DNA of 64,000 nt from Eledone cirrhosa (GCA_964016885.1 OZ024742.1:355944382-356008381), one strand, 5' to 3'. Shown: positions 12,911 through 24,768, counted from the stretch's first letter. Notes: generated from the letters alone by a model not told the origin. Made by a program: numbers and translations.

Positions 12911-13139
12911 GCTCTCTAACATGTTCATATATACACCCTGTCTATCACTCTTTGAAACACACAACCATAAAAACTATTTACACACCATTCTATTACATTT
13001 CTAAAAAGAAGACAAACATATCTTTCAGAATGACTTCTAATATTATACAACATTAAACGCAATGTTCTATGAGATTCCTAAGGATCTTATATTTCCCCTC
13101 TTATATTTCATAGGCTTAGGAAGTGAAATATCATTTGAG

Positions 13140-13555
13140 AATCATCACCATAACAACCACTCTCTCTGCCATCACCATGGCCACCAACACCATCATCATC
13201 ATCATCATCATCATCATCACTACTGCCTTCTCCGCCATCACCACAGCCACCAACACCATCACCATCATCATCACTACCACTGTCTCTGCCATCACCATAG
13301 CCACGAACACCATCATCAGCATCATCACTACCACTGTCTCCACCATCACTACAGCCACCAACACCACCAACAGCAGCATCCCTACCACTATCACTACGGC
13401 CACCAACACCATCACCATAGCAGCCCTACCACCATCACCACGGCCACCATCACTACGGCCACCAACACCATCACCATAGCAGCCCTACCACCATCACCAC
13501 TACCACCATCACTACGGCAACCAACTCCATCATCAGCAACACCGCTACTATCGCC
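13140..13555. repeat. (ATC/ACC)n triplet array
   Basis: Imperfect CAC, CAT, ATC and ACC triplets organised in a longer period, with phrases such as GCCATCACCATGGCCACCAA recurring about every 60 bp. The His-rich and Thr-rich open frames through it are products of triplet structure. Confidence 0.9.
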
Positions 13556-14030
13556 ATTGAAATTCAAAATAAATATCAAATGAAATATAAGATAATATAG
13601 AATAAGAACGCAAATATTTTCTAAATATAAAAGAAATAAAAATACTTTTTTGATAATATCTTGAACATTGTCTACTGAGAACGAAATTGGTGAAATTGTA
13701 TAGTTAACACTCTCAAAGGAGCAACTGGAATGTAAAGAGGTATTTTGAAATAGATTGACTTTGATCTTCTTTTCATGGCAAAATTGCAGCCGTACACAGT
13801 TTTGGTATACTGATTTCTCATAGAAACTTCTGCTGATCCTATGACAGATGAAGCATGCCTATAGGTTGTTTATTTTTTATTATTTATTTATCTGAAAATA
13901 GATATTATAAAGTGAATTGGGGGAGAATTAGTAGATTTAGGAGATGACTTTATAGACTTTAGAGAAGTTGGTTGTATGTTGAGTCGAACTGATGTGAATT
14001 TGCAGTATATTATATTAAATTACATTATAG
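13556..14030. other. AT-rich unique DNA
   Basis: No feature recognised. Confidence 0.4.
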
Positions 14031-14049
14031 TAGAGTATAGCATGTTATT

Positions 14050-14066
14050 ACACTCACACACACACA

Positions 14067-14131
<65 letters not shown>

Positions 14132-14160
14132 GTGTGTGTGTGTTTATATATGTATATATA
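14050..14160. repeat. (CA)/(TG)/(TA) microsatellite
   Basis: A run of CA, then TG, TA, TG and TA dinucleotides, followed by a short AGT triplet run. Confidence 0.92.
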
Positions 14161-14286
14161 GTAATAGTAGTAGTAGTAAAAATAATACAAGAGATGTGTT
14201 AGGATAACAGGTGGACTAACAGGAAGAGAAGGTTTTGTATGCAGAAGTTGCACAAGGTAACTGAGGGAAAGAGCACCAGTCAAGTA

Positions 14287-14945
14287 AACCTTTTCCAGTG
14301 AAAGGAAGTACCCATAGAAGTGGTTGATAGCTTCTGCAATCTGGACAACTTAATTAGCAGCGGAGGAGGGTGCTCTGAAACCATAATAGCAAGAATAACG
14401 ATAGGATAGGAAAAGATTAGGAGCCTCCCCTACAGTTGACTACAAATTGCTTCTCCCTACGAACAAAAGGACAACTCTATGAAGCCTGTGTGCAAAGGGC
14501 GATGCTGCATGGTAGTGAAACATATGCTGTGACTAAAAGGGGCCTGCCTAGACTGGAGAGAAATGAAGCAACCATGCTTTATTTGATGTTCAATGAAAGT
14601 GTAAGAGAATGGCAAAGTTCGGGCAAGTCGAGGTAGAAGCTGGGTTTAACAGGAATCCAAAGTGGTGTACAGGAAAGATAATTGTTTTGGTATGGACATG
14701 TGATGCACAAGGATAATGATTGCTGGATGAAGTAATGCCAGTAAATCCCAGTGAAAGGAAGCTGCAGTAGAGATAGACCAAAGAAGACATGGGTGAAGCC
14801 TGTGAGAGCTGATCTCACAAATTGCTGAGACTCCCAGAAAAGATGATGAAGGAACAAGATCAGTGAAGAGATGCCATCCTGAGAAGGACCCATCAAACCC
14901 ATGCAAGGATGGAAAAACAAACATAAAATTGAATGATGATGAAAA
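14287..14945 (+). pseudogene. Non-LTR retrotransposon, RT C-terminal relic
   Basis: The frame at 14436-14634 reads LYEACVQRAMLHGSET and LERNEATMLY, the thumb/C-terminal region typical of LINE reverse transcriptases. Further on, in other frames, are GHVMHKD and RPKKTWV, again in the family order. Stops and frameshifts break it. It runs directly into ATGCAAGGATGG and a GATGATGA end, the same 3' tail that occurs alone elsewhere in the window. The clade (RTE-like or other) is not settled. Confidence 0.8.
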
Positions 14946-15290
14946 TGTTTGCCGTTAGCATTAAGATATCATTCTAGGGCTACTGTTAGTTCACATATGT
15001 AAATGAGCATCCCCAGTAAAGGTTCAATAAACAAAAGCTATATAGGTTCAACTTTTCAGTACCAGTTGAGAGATTAATGAATCTTGAAACAGGTGCTGAC
15101 ATTCTCAATGGCAGCTGAGATATCTGTGACAGTTCACAGACAAACAGAAAAAAAAATAATGTTTTCTTAAAAGAAAAAAATTCTATTTTCTTTGATAGCA
15201 AGGCTTTTATACATTTATTGTATATAAACTAGTAGTATATGATTTCATATGCACTCCTATTAATATATGTGCGTGTGTGTGTATATGACA
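14946..15290. other. Unique DNA
   Basis: No supported feature. Confidence 0.35.
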
Positions 15291-15294
15291 GACT

Positions 15295-15432
15295 TCTATG
15301 CTATATTTGGCTACAAACGTTTGCTCACCCACTCTTATAGTACAATTCACTTGAAGGTGCCACACAGTGAGACTGAAGCCAAAACCATGTGATCTCTTAA
15401 GCAAATATTTTAATCTCACAGCCATCTCTGAA
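15295..15432 (-). mobile_element. tRNA-derived SINE (CATGTGGTT type)
   Basis: On the minus strand the order is GATGGCTGTGAGATTA (A-box-like), CACATGGTTTTGGCTTCAGT (B-box-like region), then GTGGCACCTTCAAGTG. This matches a SINE I remember from squid and octopus sequences whose tail is TATATG-rich. The copy is diverged. In younger copies of that family the tail itself seeds TA/TG microsatellites. Confidence 0.65.
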
Positions 15433-15724
15433 CTTATATGGATATGGATGTATATATACTTATGTGTGTGAGAAAGAGAGAGACAGAGTTATAGAATGTG
15501 TGTGTGTACATGAAATATGGTAATATTGAAGTTCCCTTCTTGTGTTATACATATATTTTATTCATACTTTGCTATTCAGTAAGATAAGTGTTAAAATATT
15601 ACCAATTGACAATACTTATACAACCTCTCTTTTATCTACTAAAAAAAACTTACCCAGGATTGACAGAGACTAGAGTGTAAAAAGGATTAAATGTCTTACA
15701 GTAGTATATAATGTCTCCATATGT
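15433..15724. other. Unique AT-rich DNA
   Basis: Nothing recognised apart from short GT and GA runs near 15464-15510. Confidence 0.35.
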
Positions 15725-15850
15725 TCTGCATTCAAATCCAAATAAGTTTGCCTTTGGCATTCATTCTTCTTTCGGGATTGATAAAATAAGTACCTTTCAA
15801 ATAGTGTGGACAATTGAATCAACTACACCATTCATTGAAAACGTGTGACC
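15725..15850 (+). mobile_element. tRNA(Lys)-type SINE, opposite orientation
   Basis: It reads GTTCTGCATTCAAATCC, TTTGCCTTTGGCATTCATTC and GATTGATAAAATAAGTACC. This is the family order in sense direction, so this copy faces opposite to those at 9663 and 30478. Confidence 0.7.
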
Positions 15851-16224
15851 TTATGCTAATGTTGAAAATCAATAAACAAGGCAATTACATTGAGAATATA
15901 TGTATAAATATGATTTGCCATAGATATGAGTATTTATTTTATATCACAACATAGGTTGTTTGAACAGTTCTGTATATGAATGGTACACTAAACATAATAC
16001 CATATAAGATTACCACACATAATAGTACCCTGGCATATCAAACATTATAAGATCATAACACTGAGAGGATTGCTATGTGATTTGATAAGATACCATGACT
16101 ATGTAATTAAGATGCAACACTACTAAACGTAGTCATAACTGCAGATCTTCGTCTCATCACGTTGTTGTGTGATTAAACAGAGTATTCTCTATGTATGATG
16201 ATAAAACAAAAATGTATTATTAAG
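15851..16224. other. AT-rich unique DNA
   Basis: No feature recognised. Confidence 0.35.
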
Positions 16225-16790
16225 CTCACACTGTAAAAGTAGTTGTGATGGCAACTTGACAAAAAGTGCCTAGTCCCCTCTGTAAAGAGGTCATGTAGGT
16301 GTCATGATAAAAAGCACCCAGTGTACACTGTCAAGTTGTCATGATGGCAACATGAAAAGAAAAAACCTAGCCCACACTGAAAAGTGGTCATGTATATGAT
16401 ATGACAGAATGCACACAGGGAACACAGTAAAGTGGTGATCTAGATGTCATGACAAAAACCACCCAGCCCACATTGTAAAGAAGTCATGTACGTGTCACAT
16501 CAGAAAACTCCCACCCCACACTGTAAAATGGTAATATAGATGTCAAACCAAAAATCACCCAGCCCACACTGTAAGGTGGTGGTGTAGGTGTCACAACAAA
16601 AAGCACACAGCCCACACTGTAGGGAGGTTGGTGTTAGGAAGGGCATCCAGCTGTAGAAATCAAGCCAGAATCAGTTCCCGTATGAGCAAGACAAGGTCAG
16701 CCAACCAGATACTGCCCACAACAGGACAACCCGTCTAACCCATGCTAACGTGGAAGAACGGACGTAAAACAGTGATGATGATAATGATAT
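16225..16790 (+). mobile_element. Retroposon 3' tail with expanded 48-bp array
   Basis: CCCACACTGTAAAG words recur at 16467, 16515, 16563 and 16611, a 48-bp period. At least three or four more diverged units extend left to about 16230. The array is followed by TTGGTGTTAGGAAGGGCATC, GAGCAAGACAAGGTCAGC, CCATGCTAACGTGG and a GATGATG end. The tandem part is longer here than in most other copies. Confidence 0.9.
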
Positions 16791-17082
16791 CAATATCTGT
16801 ATTTTTAACCAATCGTCAATCAATGATAAACATTGATTGCCAAATATATTAACTATGGAGATATAAAAGATACAGAAGCGAAAACCAATCCACACCAAAC
16901 AGTGAGTGTGTTCTATTATTATTTCTGGCAATGTTATAACAATATGACCCTCCCAAAATATAACAATATATATATATATATATATAGTGGTAGAACACTG
17001 GAAGGTAATATGCGTAGTGGTAGAGCACTTAGTCCATGGGACGAGTTAGGTAAAAGTGGTTACACAACAGTTAGTTCACCTT

Positions 17083-17124
17083 ACTGAGAACAATTGTTTC
17101 ACCTTAGCGGATCCTCAGCTCGTA
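17083..17124 (-). ncRNA. Hammerhead ribozyme motif, intact core
   Basis: On the minus strand the core CTGAGGA (17118-17112) is followed by a short CC/GG helix II with GCTAA loop, then GAAA (17100-17097). Helix III is ACA/UGU with a 2-base loop and the cleavage triplet is GUU. Helix I is GAG/CTC. It lies in the left arm of the copy A foldback, so it would be near the end of the element's transcript. Confidence 0.7.
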
Positions 17125-17165
17125 ATGGTCATGGTTATACCGAACAGGAAGGACAAACGTAAGAA

Positions 17166-17177
17166 CGCGCATGCGCA
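17166..17177. promoter_or_regulatory. NRF-1-like palindrome, left arm of copy A
   Basis: CGCGCATGCGCA fits the well-known NRF-1 consensus YGCGCAYGCGCR exactly and stands out in AT-rich DNA. The same site is kept in the other arms at 18884-18895 and 53640-53651, and is changed by one base at 54843-54854. It could be part of an internal promoter of this PLE family. That function is inference. Confidence 0.45.
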
Positions 17178-17289
17178 GAAACGATCACTTCACACAGGCA
17201 ATACTAAATAGCGTGCGAGAGGGTAAGGGAGATAACTGCGAAAGTCCGAAAGTTTCTAGTTGATAAGAAAATTAGGATGTTGTTGTAAT

Positions 17290-18610
17290 TCAATCCGGAG
17301 CTTTGTAGTTATGTAAGGGGTGTTTCCAGACGTGTGGACGTGTGAAAAATTCATTCCTTGAGTTTAGGCAATCAATATTGCGCAATCTCTTTAGAATATT
17401 TATTCGTTCACCAATACATAGTCCACACGACGGATTGCCCCTTGCGCATGGATTGGACTTAGTGATGGCTTTCCATTCAATGGAGTAGTCTATACTTGAG
17501 TCCTTGAGGGACCATACGTGGCTCGCGAGTTTCGTAGATGAACGTCTATCCGGGTACCTAAAGGTCGACTGGTGGTTCAGGAAGCGTTCCTTAAATCGGC
17601 CCTCCGCAATACCCACATAGGATTTGACTTCCTGTGGTTCATTAGGTCGGTTGGATGTGACCACAGCTTCATAAACTACATCGGATGTGTTGCATTGCTG
17701 GTGAAGGGGACAAGCTTCGGGCTTACGGCAAGAGCACCCTGGTGTGGTGTTGCTCTTAGGGCTGTTGGTGATGTGGGCCTTCATGTTCTTTAGCGCAGGA
17801 ATATCCTAATTTTACTTTGTGTCGGATAAAGATGGAGCGGTATTTATGATCTATGGGAAAGTGTCTATCTAAGAGGGCTAGAAATGTTTTACCTACAATG
17901 TTTTTAACGATGTGTGAGAAAGAAGGAGAGAACCATATAGTTTGTCTATTGTTACGCTTTCTTTTCTTCTTGCTGTTGATAGTGGGAGAGTAAGTGATAG
18001 GTTGCGAGAAGGCGTTGTTAGCTAACGCCGTGTTATAGTAGGGTGCCGCTCTGTCAAAGAGGAGAGGTTTCAGATTCTAGTACTGATATTACTTACGAAG
18101 TTTCTAAAAGCAGTGGAAGGGTGGCATGAGTCCTTGTGAATGTAATTGAGTTTTTCGTTAAGCTTATGGAAGGGTGTGTAGGTGTGTGTGCGAGGGTCTA
18201 AATTAATGTCTAAGAAATCTACACTAGAGAGTTTGGTAGCTACTGTTATCCTAACTCATTGAAGGTAGAAACTAAGTCTTTTTTAAACCGGTCGATGTCG
18301 TGACCACTTTTATGGCTCGATAAGATCAGTCCATCGTCGTTGTATATTCTCGTGTGGAAGTCCGGGAATCTAACACGTAATATGTCTAAAATAAATAGGC
18401 CTACCAAGTCGCATACGTCAGCACTGTCAAACGATCCCATGGAGACGTCGAATACGTCTGAAGTTGTTGACTTCTTTGCCCAGGCTACTCCGTTGTTGAA
18501 GAGGAGAGTTTTCCGGCAGTGAGCGATAATTTCCCTGTCTAAACGATCGATGGTAGTGTAAATGGTAGCAAAGTCCTACGCTTTGTTTAACAGGGTCTCT
18601 GAGTAAAAAT
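17290..18610 (-). pseudogene. PLE family 2 RT-endonuclease, 5'-truncated and broken
   Basis: The minus-strand frame 17784-17290 encodes the GIY-YIG endonuclease of a Penelope-like element. It shows a cysteine cluster CSCRKPEACPL, VVYEAVV, then SYVGIAEGRFKERFLNHQ and CGLCIGERINIL. Upstream, 18440-18246 reads YNDD, the reverse-transcriptase active site, with MGSFDSADVCDLVGL before it and FNELG after. Between them FLDINLDPRTHTYTPFHK is recognisable but stops interrupt the frame. The RT finger region is missing: at about 18610 the sequence passes into the inverted 3' arm. Confidence 0.85.
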
Positions 18611-18883
18611 CAACAGTCCAAACCATACGCAAGGGGCAATCCGTCGTGTGGACTATGTATAACGAATAAATATTCTAATGAGATTATGCAATAGTGATTG
18701 CCTAAACGAAGTTATGGATTCTTCACACGTTGTTCAAATGTCTGGAAACACCTCTTACATAACTACAAAGTTCCGGATTGAATTACAACATCCTAATTTT
18801 CTTATCAACTAGAAACTTTCGCAGTTATCTCCCTTACACCTCTCGCGCGCCATTTAGTATTGCTCGTGTGAAGTGATCGTTTC

Positions 18884-18895
18884 TGCGCATGCGCG
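18884..18895. promoter_or_regulatory. NRF-1-like palindrome, right arm of copy A
   Basis: TGCGCATGCGCG, the inverted counterpart of the site at 17166-17177. Confidence 0.4.
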
Positions 18896-18937
18896 TTCGT
18901 ACGGTTGTCCTTCCTGTTCCGTATAACCATGACCATT

Positions 18938-18980
18938 ACGAGCTGAGGATCCGCTAAGGTAAAACAATTGTTTTCGGTAT
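18938..18980 (+). ncRNA. Hammerhead motif, core damaged
   Basis: Inverted counterpart of 17083-17124. The core CTGAGGA (18943-18949) and helix II are kept, but GAAA has become AAAA (18961-18964), which removes an invariant guanine. Likely inactive. Confidence 0.6.
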
Positions 18981-19116
18981 GGTGAACTAACTGTTGTGTA
19001 ATGTAAAGACTTCTATATATATATATATTATATATATATATAAACAATTGTTCTCGGTATGGTGAACTAACTGTTGTGTAATGTAACGACTTCTATATAT
19101 ATATATATATATATAT

Positions 19117-19172
19117 AGGAACCAGTAAGACCCCGACAGCTGAGCTCAGCTGTCGGGGTCTTACTGGTTCCT
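19117..19172. repeat. Perfect 56-bp palindrome
   Basis: AGGAACCAGTAAGACCCCGA runs to a GAGCTC centre and is mirrored exactly, with no spacer and no mismatch. It abuts (TA)n at 19093-19117. The following bases to about 19250 resemble those after the imperfect palindrome at 7024-7136 (ACTACCTCAAGTATTGAGTA here). Confidence 0.95.
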
Positions 19173-19250
19173 ATTACCCACTCTACTACCTCAAGTATTG
19201 AGTACTTTGGTGCGTTATGGTCCACCTGGTTCCTTACCACATTTCCTTCG

Positions 19251-19326
<76 letters not shown>
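19251..19326. repeat. (TA)n microsatellite
   Basis: About 75 bp of pure TA, separating two PLE-related fragments. Confidence 0.97.
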
Positions 19327-19329
<3 letters not shown>

Positions 19330-20405
19330 ATAAGGATTTGACGGACCCAGCATATTTAACAACGCCAGGATCGGTTGTATTTCAGCATACTCAATAGATA
19401 ATGTAGAACACATTCCAGAGTATACATATAGTTATTCGCCTCAACACAACACACGTAAACAGGTACCTATAATAGTTCCCAGACTCGAGTTTCGGCCACA
19501 TTTAATGCAGCAGTAGGGCGCACTGCATCATATGTCTGCATATATTATGCAACAATGCATAATATCCCAGACAGATTAGAGATTTAATCTGTTTCGCTTG
19601 ATAATTGTGTTTGTAACAGATAATCTGTAGGCATCATCAGTGAGAGATAAGATCAAATGGGACAAACACCTAAAACTAAAAGCTAGACGAATTAATATTT
19701 CACCTCATGCGCGAGAGGTCCAAAGTGGGGTGAGTGGATCGGCTAGAAACAATAGATTAAATACACCCTACTTATCAGCTCACCAAGTTAGGGAGCCGAA
19801 ATTCAAATAAGAGGCAAAGTTAATAACTCATATTAATACCCTGTAATTAACAAGCTCAAAGTATAAATACTAAGCATTATATAATAATATATATAGTAAT
19901 AAACATATTATATATATATATATAAAGAGTGAGAGAAAGGGAGACAGACAATGAAGGAGAACAAATGAGAAGAGGAAGGGGAGAAATTGCAGAAATTCAT
20001 TGAACCAACAGTTTTCCATACCTTTCTATGTTTAGTCAGAGATAATATTAACCTAAAATGATTCAAGGCAATTTTAATAAATCATTAATTAATTTTCATT
20101 ATTTTTGTTCTTGCGTATTTTACTTAAAACATAATTAGAATAATTCGTTAATTCAGTTGAATATTTAATTTAGTCTTACAGATAAGTACATATAGAGTTG
20201 GCCAGCTTGAAAGTTGCAGCAAGGGACTGCTTTTGTCAATGGAATTTCATAATTCATTTAACAGAGATGACACAGTGAATAGAAATGACGAATGATTTGC
20301 TAAGAGCCAAGGTTAATTATTTGATTGGGAGGTGGATGTCACTAATAAGATCATAGACTACAATAGGGGTGATTTTGAAACACACACACAAATACACTGT
20401 GTACA
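19327..20405. other. PLE-terminal fragment and AT-rich DNA
   Basis: 19327 to about 19900 is probably a PLE terminal fragment because it lies between (TA)n tracts and carries the hammerhead at 19565-19645. No coding part is visible. From about 19900 onward I see only AT-rich DNA. Confidence 0.4.
19565..19645 (-). ncRNA. Hammerhead motif with strong helix III
   Basis: On the minus strand helix I pairs TCTCA (19645-19641) with TGGGA (19569-19565). The core is CTGATGA (19640-19634) and GAAA (19595-19592). Helix III is a perfect 8-bp ACAGATTA/TAATCTGT with a 6-base loop, followed by the triplet GUC (19572-19570). Helix II is the weak point: 38 bases with only a 2-bp GC closure and an inner 6-bp hairpin ACAGAT/ATCTGT. 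Helices I and III are too regular to be chance. Confidence 0.6.
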
Positions 20406-20408
20406 TAA

Positions 20409-20410
<2 letters not shown>

Positions 20411-20444
<34 letters not shown>

Positions 20445-20485
20445 GGAAAATTTAGTAAAATCGAATCGCTGGCGGTTTGCAAGCA

Positions 20486-20545
<60 letters not shown>
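20411..20545. repeat. Two (TA)n tracts
   Basis: 20411-20441 and 20489-20545, separated by 47 bp of unique sequence. Confidence 0.95.
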
Positions 20546-20546
<1 letters not shown>

Positions 20547-20728
20547 TCATCATCATCATTCATCATTTCATTTTATGTCCGCTTATTCCCTGCTTGTAAG
20601 GGTGGGACGGGAACTGATGCTGGCTTGATTTCTACAGCTGGATGCCCTTCCTAACACCAACCTCATTTACAGTGAGTGCTGGGTGCTTTTTTTTGCCGTG
20701 GCACCTACACGACCACTTTGCAGTGGAA

Positions 20729-20730
<2 letters not shown>
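20545..20730 (-). mobile_element. Retroposon 3' tail between (TA)n tracts
   Basis: The minus-strand copy has GAAATCAAGCCAGCATCAGT, AAGGGCATCCAGCTGTAG, GTGTAGGTGCCACGGCAAAA and an (ATC)n end. (TA)n flanks both sides. Confidence 0.88.
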
Positions 20731-20811
<81 letters not shown>

Positions 20812-20880
20812 GTAATAATAATAAATTTGGGGTGAAAGCAGCGATTCTTTGCTTAAACTTTAACCTGTTATTTTAATAAA

Positions 20881-20972
<92 letters not shown>

Positions 20973-20976
20973 TATA
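20731..20976. repeat. (TA)n tracts with a short PLE-terminal piece
   Basis: (TA)n at 20731-20813 and 20882-20976. Between them, GGGTGAAAGCAGCGATTCTT and TTAAACTTTAACCTGTTATT match the terminal sequence of the large palindrome at 61575-63905. Confidence 0.9.
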
Positions 20977-22213
20977 ATGAGAGATTCATATAAATATTTC
21001 AAATTTGCCTATTTCCCTGATTTTCATTGAAGAAGATGATGATACGCATATGTACATATATATATATACACATATATATATATATATATATATGTGTGTA
21101 TGTGTGTATATAGATATAGATATAGATATAGATATATGGGGGTGGGGGGTATATATATATATGTGTGTGAGTGTTTGTATATATATATAAGATTTTTAAG
21201 GATTGAAATTATAAAATTAAGTATTTCATTATAGTAATTAAAAAAAAAGGTAAAATTATATGTATGTCCGTGTGTGTGTATGTATATATATATGTATATA
21301 TAATTTTTAAGGAATGAAATTATAAATTGAATATTTTATAACAATAAAAACATTAGATAAAATTATATAATAAGGAATTTGACAGATGATTGTTTCATTT
21401 CTTTATCATTAGTCATAATTTGCATAGTGGTCTTTGGTATTGTTCTTGTTCTTGTTTTTGTTTTGTTTTTATTGACAATTATTATCGATTCATATATATG
21501 TCGATATAGAATAAACAAGTCACAAAAATAAAATATACTGATAGGTTTTTATTAAAATAAAACGTTAAAAACAAGATAGCTTACATAATTTTTAAGAAAT
21601 TGATAATTCTTATAAATGAAAGTCAGATTACTAGAACATCGATGTGCTGTATAAAAAGATTGTAAAGTTCCCTACCAATAAACACAATATAAAACACAGA
21701 AGATAATAGATATATCAAATATGTCAATGAAAGTAAAAAATATAAACACTAAAATATCAAAAATAATTATAAAGAAATTCCGCCAAAAGGAAAATGATTC
21801 TAAGATTTCTAAAAGATTGACCCAGTAGTTCACATAATAAAACTTTATCCACAATCGTGATAACAGAAATATATTAATGAATATGTAATTGACTATTGAC
21901 AATATATATATATGAAAACTGGTCACACACAGACAAAAGCTACAAATGGCTACATTGTCCCCTTCTCTAACATTTCCCTTCAGAAACTTCCTTTTGATGG
22001 ATGTGAAATCACAAATAAGTCTATTCCAAGGTAACTCCATCTCTAGTTTTCTTGTTACGCCTTTTTACACATCTTTTTATGTTTCTTTATACTTTTCTCT
22101 CCATCCTTATGCCACCTGATTTTGTTAGCCAGAGATTTACCAATCTGCATTGTCAAGGCTTCCACAATAAACACTTTTCATATTCCACAATGCTTCGAGC
22201 AAACTTAAACACA

Positions 22214-22240
<27 letters not shown>
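20977..22240. other. AT-rich unique DNA with TA/TG patches
   Basis: Short TA and GATATA patches at 21057-21190. A 122-codon minus-strand frame at 21672-22040 is Phe/Ile-rich and has no recognisable domain, so I do not call it a gene. Confidence 0.4.

Positions 22241-22287
<47 letters not shown>
22215..22287. repeat. (CT)n then (TA)n
   Basis: CTCTCT at 22218-22244 passes directly into TA at 22245-22287. Confidence 0.95.
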
Positions 22288-22288
<1 letters not shown>

Positions 22289-22377
22289 TAGAAGGGATTT
22301 TTAATTCATTGGAAATTCAACAAATATAAATGTTTATAACTGATTCAGAGCACTCGACAATTTCTGGAGTAAAGATT

Positions 22378-22690
22378 CAATGATATTAAATAAATGGAAA
22401 CTATATTTATGAAACCATATTTATTCTATTATATATGTTTCAAGGGTACCAAAAACGTTGGTACGCTTTCATCAGATAAAATACAAAGAGTGTTTTATAA
22501 ATGTTGACATAGCCAAGGAAACATACCTTATTAGTTGAATTTTCCTTGGGTAGTGGATTTATAAAATGTATAAAACACTCTTTCTATGTTATCTGATGAA
22601 AGCTTACCAAAGTTTTTGGTACCCTTGAAATATATAAAATAAAATAAATATGGTTTTATAAATATATTTTCCATTTATTTAATATCATTG

Positions 22691-22692
<2 letters not shown>
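22378..22692. repeat. Foldback repeat, GGTACC type
   Basis: The arms 22378-22500 and 22565-22692 are inverted copies (ACCATATTTATT, CAAGGGTACCAAAAACGTTG, TTTCATCAGATAAAATAC). A single-arm relative lies at 57850-57960. On the transcribed side each arm gives CTGATGA, a long TACCAA/TTGGTA hairpin and GAAA, a hammerhead-like order. However, I cannot find a helix III plus cleavage triplet that fits, so I do not call a ribozyme. Confidence 0.75.
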
Positions 22693-22721
<29 letters not shown>

Positions 22722-22943
22722 ATGTAAATATATATATCACATTGTCCCAAATCTTCCTGGGTCTCCCCCGCCCCCCACGGTTTTCATCAGCTTTGAGTGC
22801 TATGCACCGTTTTATGTAGCTGGCATGTGTGTATGTGTAATTCTTTTTTGTGTGTGCTTGCAAGGATTAGGCGGGTTGTTCACATCAAGGGACAAGTCCG
22901 GCCAGAATTGACCACACCATAGCTTGCTCCAATGGAACTGTAA

Positions 22944-23417
<474 letters not shown>

Positions 23418-23521
23418 TATATTTTCTCCTGAATATAATTTATACTCGTTGAGCAAGCCTACACATACGCTGTTCATCTCTAACGTGACGATATATTATC
23501 ACCACGTTATTGATAACTTGA

Positions 23522-23526
<5 letters not shown>

Positions 23527-23556
<30 letters not shown>
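23527..23556. repeat. (TA)n left of the PLE inverted dimer
   Basis: Its counterpart on the right is (TA)n at 28741-28773. Confidence 0.9.
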
Positions 23557-23561
<5 letters not shown>

Positions 23562-23692
23562 GTGAGGTTTTTTTTACAAAATGAAAAATAACCGAGGTGT
23601 CCTACACGAGTGGAAGTATAAAGAAAAAGGGATGAAATCGAAAATGCAACTGAAGTCTTATTTTTTAAAAAAATATATATATTTATTTGGTT

Positions 23693-23731
23693 CCTTTACC
23701 GGTTTCGCAGTTCTTTTTCTTTTCAAAAGGT
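23693..23731 (-). ncRNA. Hammerhead-like motif, degenerate
   Basis: Counterpart of 28631-28668 in the left arm. Helix I CCTT/AAGG and the ACCGGT palindrome are kept. Helix II is broken and the core reads TTGAAAA. Confidence 0.4.
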
Positions 23732-24241
23732 GAGTTGAGATGGAGGGTCTGTGGTTTTTCTCACATCTGGTTGGTCTCTAAATGTTACTTATTTTATATG
23801 GAAAAAGTGGCTCGAAAACCAGGTTTTTCGAGAAGTAATTTGATTGGTTTGTCAATAATTATAATAAATTTCGCGCCAGTTCGCGTTACAATAGTTCTTC
23901 AAATAAGAGAGGGGGGGTTGTCACAGGTTGTTTTTTTCATATATGAGTGTTTGAATTTCTTTTTACTTGAAAAAATGAGGCTCACGAAGGCTTTTTTTTG
24001 GTTGGTTATAAATGAAATTTGGCTGTCAAGTGAACAAGTTTTCATTACATTTTTGCGCCCTTATTTGGAAAACTATTCTGTAGTCTTTATAGTGAATGTT
24101 ATGACAATGGAGAGATAGTGGTCAAGGGAAAAGGGATTGGGAGAAATGTTCTGGTTCAGTGAATATGGCCAGCTGTCAGAGTTCAGGTGTCAGAGTTCAG
24201 ATTTTCTATTGAGACTGAAGATATGTGTTTATTTGTGTGCT

Positions 24242-24276
<35 letters not shown>

Positions 24277-24768
24277 ATGTGTGTATTGGAAGATGATTCT
24301 ATTAGTAGAGATGGGGGAGGGAGTTGTGTGTGTGTGTATATGGGTGTTATGTGTGTGTGTGCGAGTATGTTAGAGAGAATATATATTTTGTGTGTGTGTA
24401 TATATATATGTGTGTAGGAAAGTGGTTCTATTAGTAGAAATGGGGAGGGTGTTGTAGGTGTGGGGGTTGTTATGTGTGTGTATGGGTGTTATGTGTGTGG
24501 GAGTATGGTTAGCATGTTAAGATGAAGAGAATATATATATATATATATATATATTGTGTGTGTGTGTATGTGTGTGTGTAGGAAAATGATTCCTTTAGTA
24601 GGAATATTTTTGAATGAACATATTTTCCTGACTTTTTCGTGTTTGCTGTTGTATTGCCAGCGCAAACGTATGTTTAAGGTTTATTTAGTTCGGGTTTTTA
24701 TTTTCTAAAGTAGAAGGTGTTATGTGTGTGTGTGTGTATGTCATATTGTGGTGTTGACATAATGTATA

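Larger units (their letters stand above)
16967..19040. mobile_element. PLE family 2 foldback element, copy A
   Basis: A minus-strand Penelope-like fragment (3' half of RT plus endonuclease) is flanked by inverted copies of its own 3' end. The left arm (about 17080-17470) and the right arm (about 18617-18990) are near-identical over some 370 bp. (TA)n lies immediately outside on the left at 16967-16986 and on the right at 19014-19040. Both arms contain a hammerhead motif and the palindrome GCGCATGCGC. The 5' part of the element is absent. Confidence 0.85.

Noticed and set aside
13062..13583. 173-codon His-rich frame
   Set aside because: A product of (CAC/CAT)n. The opposite strand and a second frame are equally open.
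21672..22040. 122-codon Phe/Ile-rich minus-strand frame that might be a membrane protein
   Set aside because: AT-rich DNA gives Phe, Ile and Tyr by composition. No start context, repeat of the frame or known motif supports it.
22440..22485. CTGATGA, long hairpin, GAAA on the minus strand (also 22590 plus and 57940 minus)
   Set aside because: The order fits a hammerhead, but no helix III with a cleavage triplet and paired helix I can be drawn. Kept only as a foldback repeat.
23687..24118. 143-codon plus-strand frame
   Set aside because: It lies antisense inside the PLE 3' UTR, and its near-identical counterpart in the inverted copy (28400-28621) is broken.
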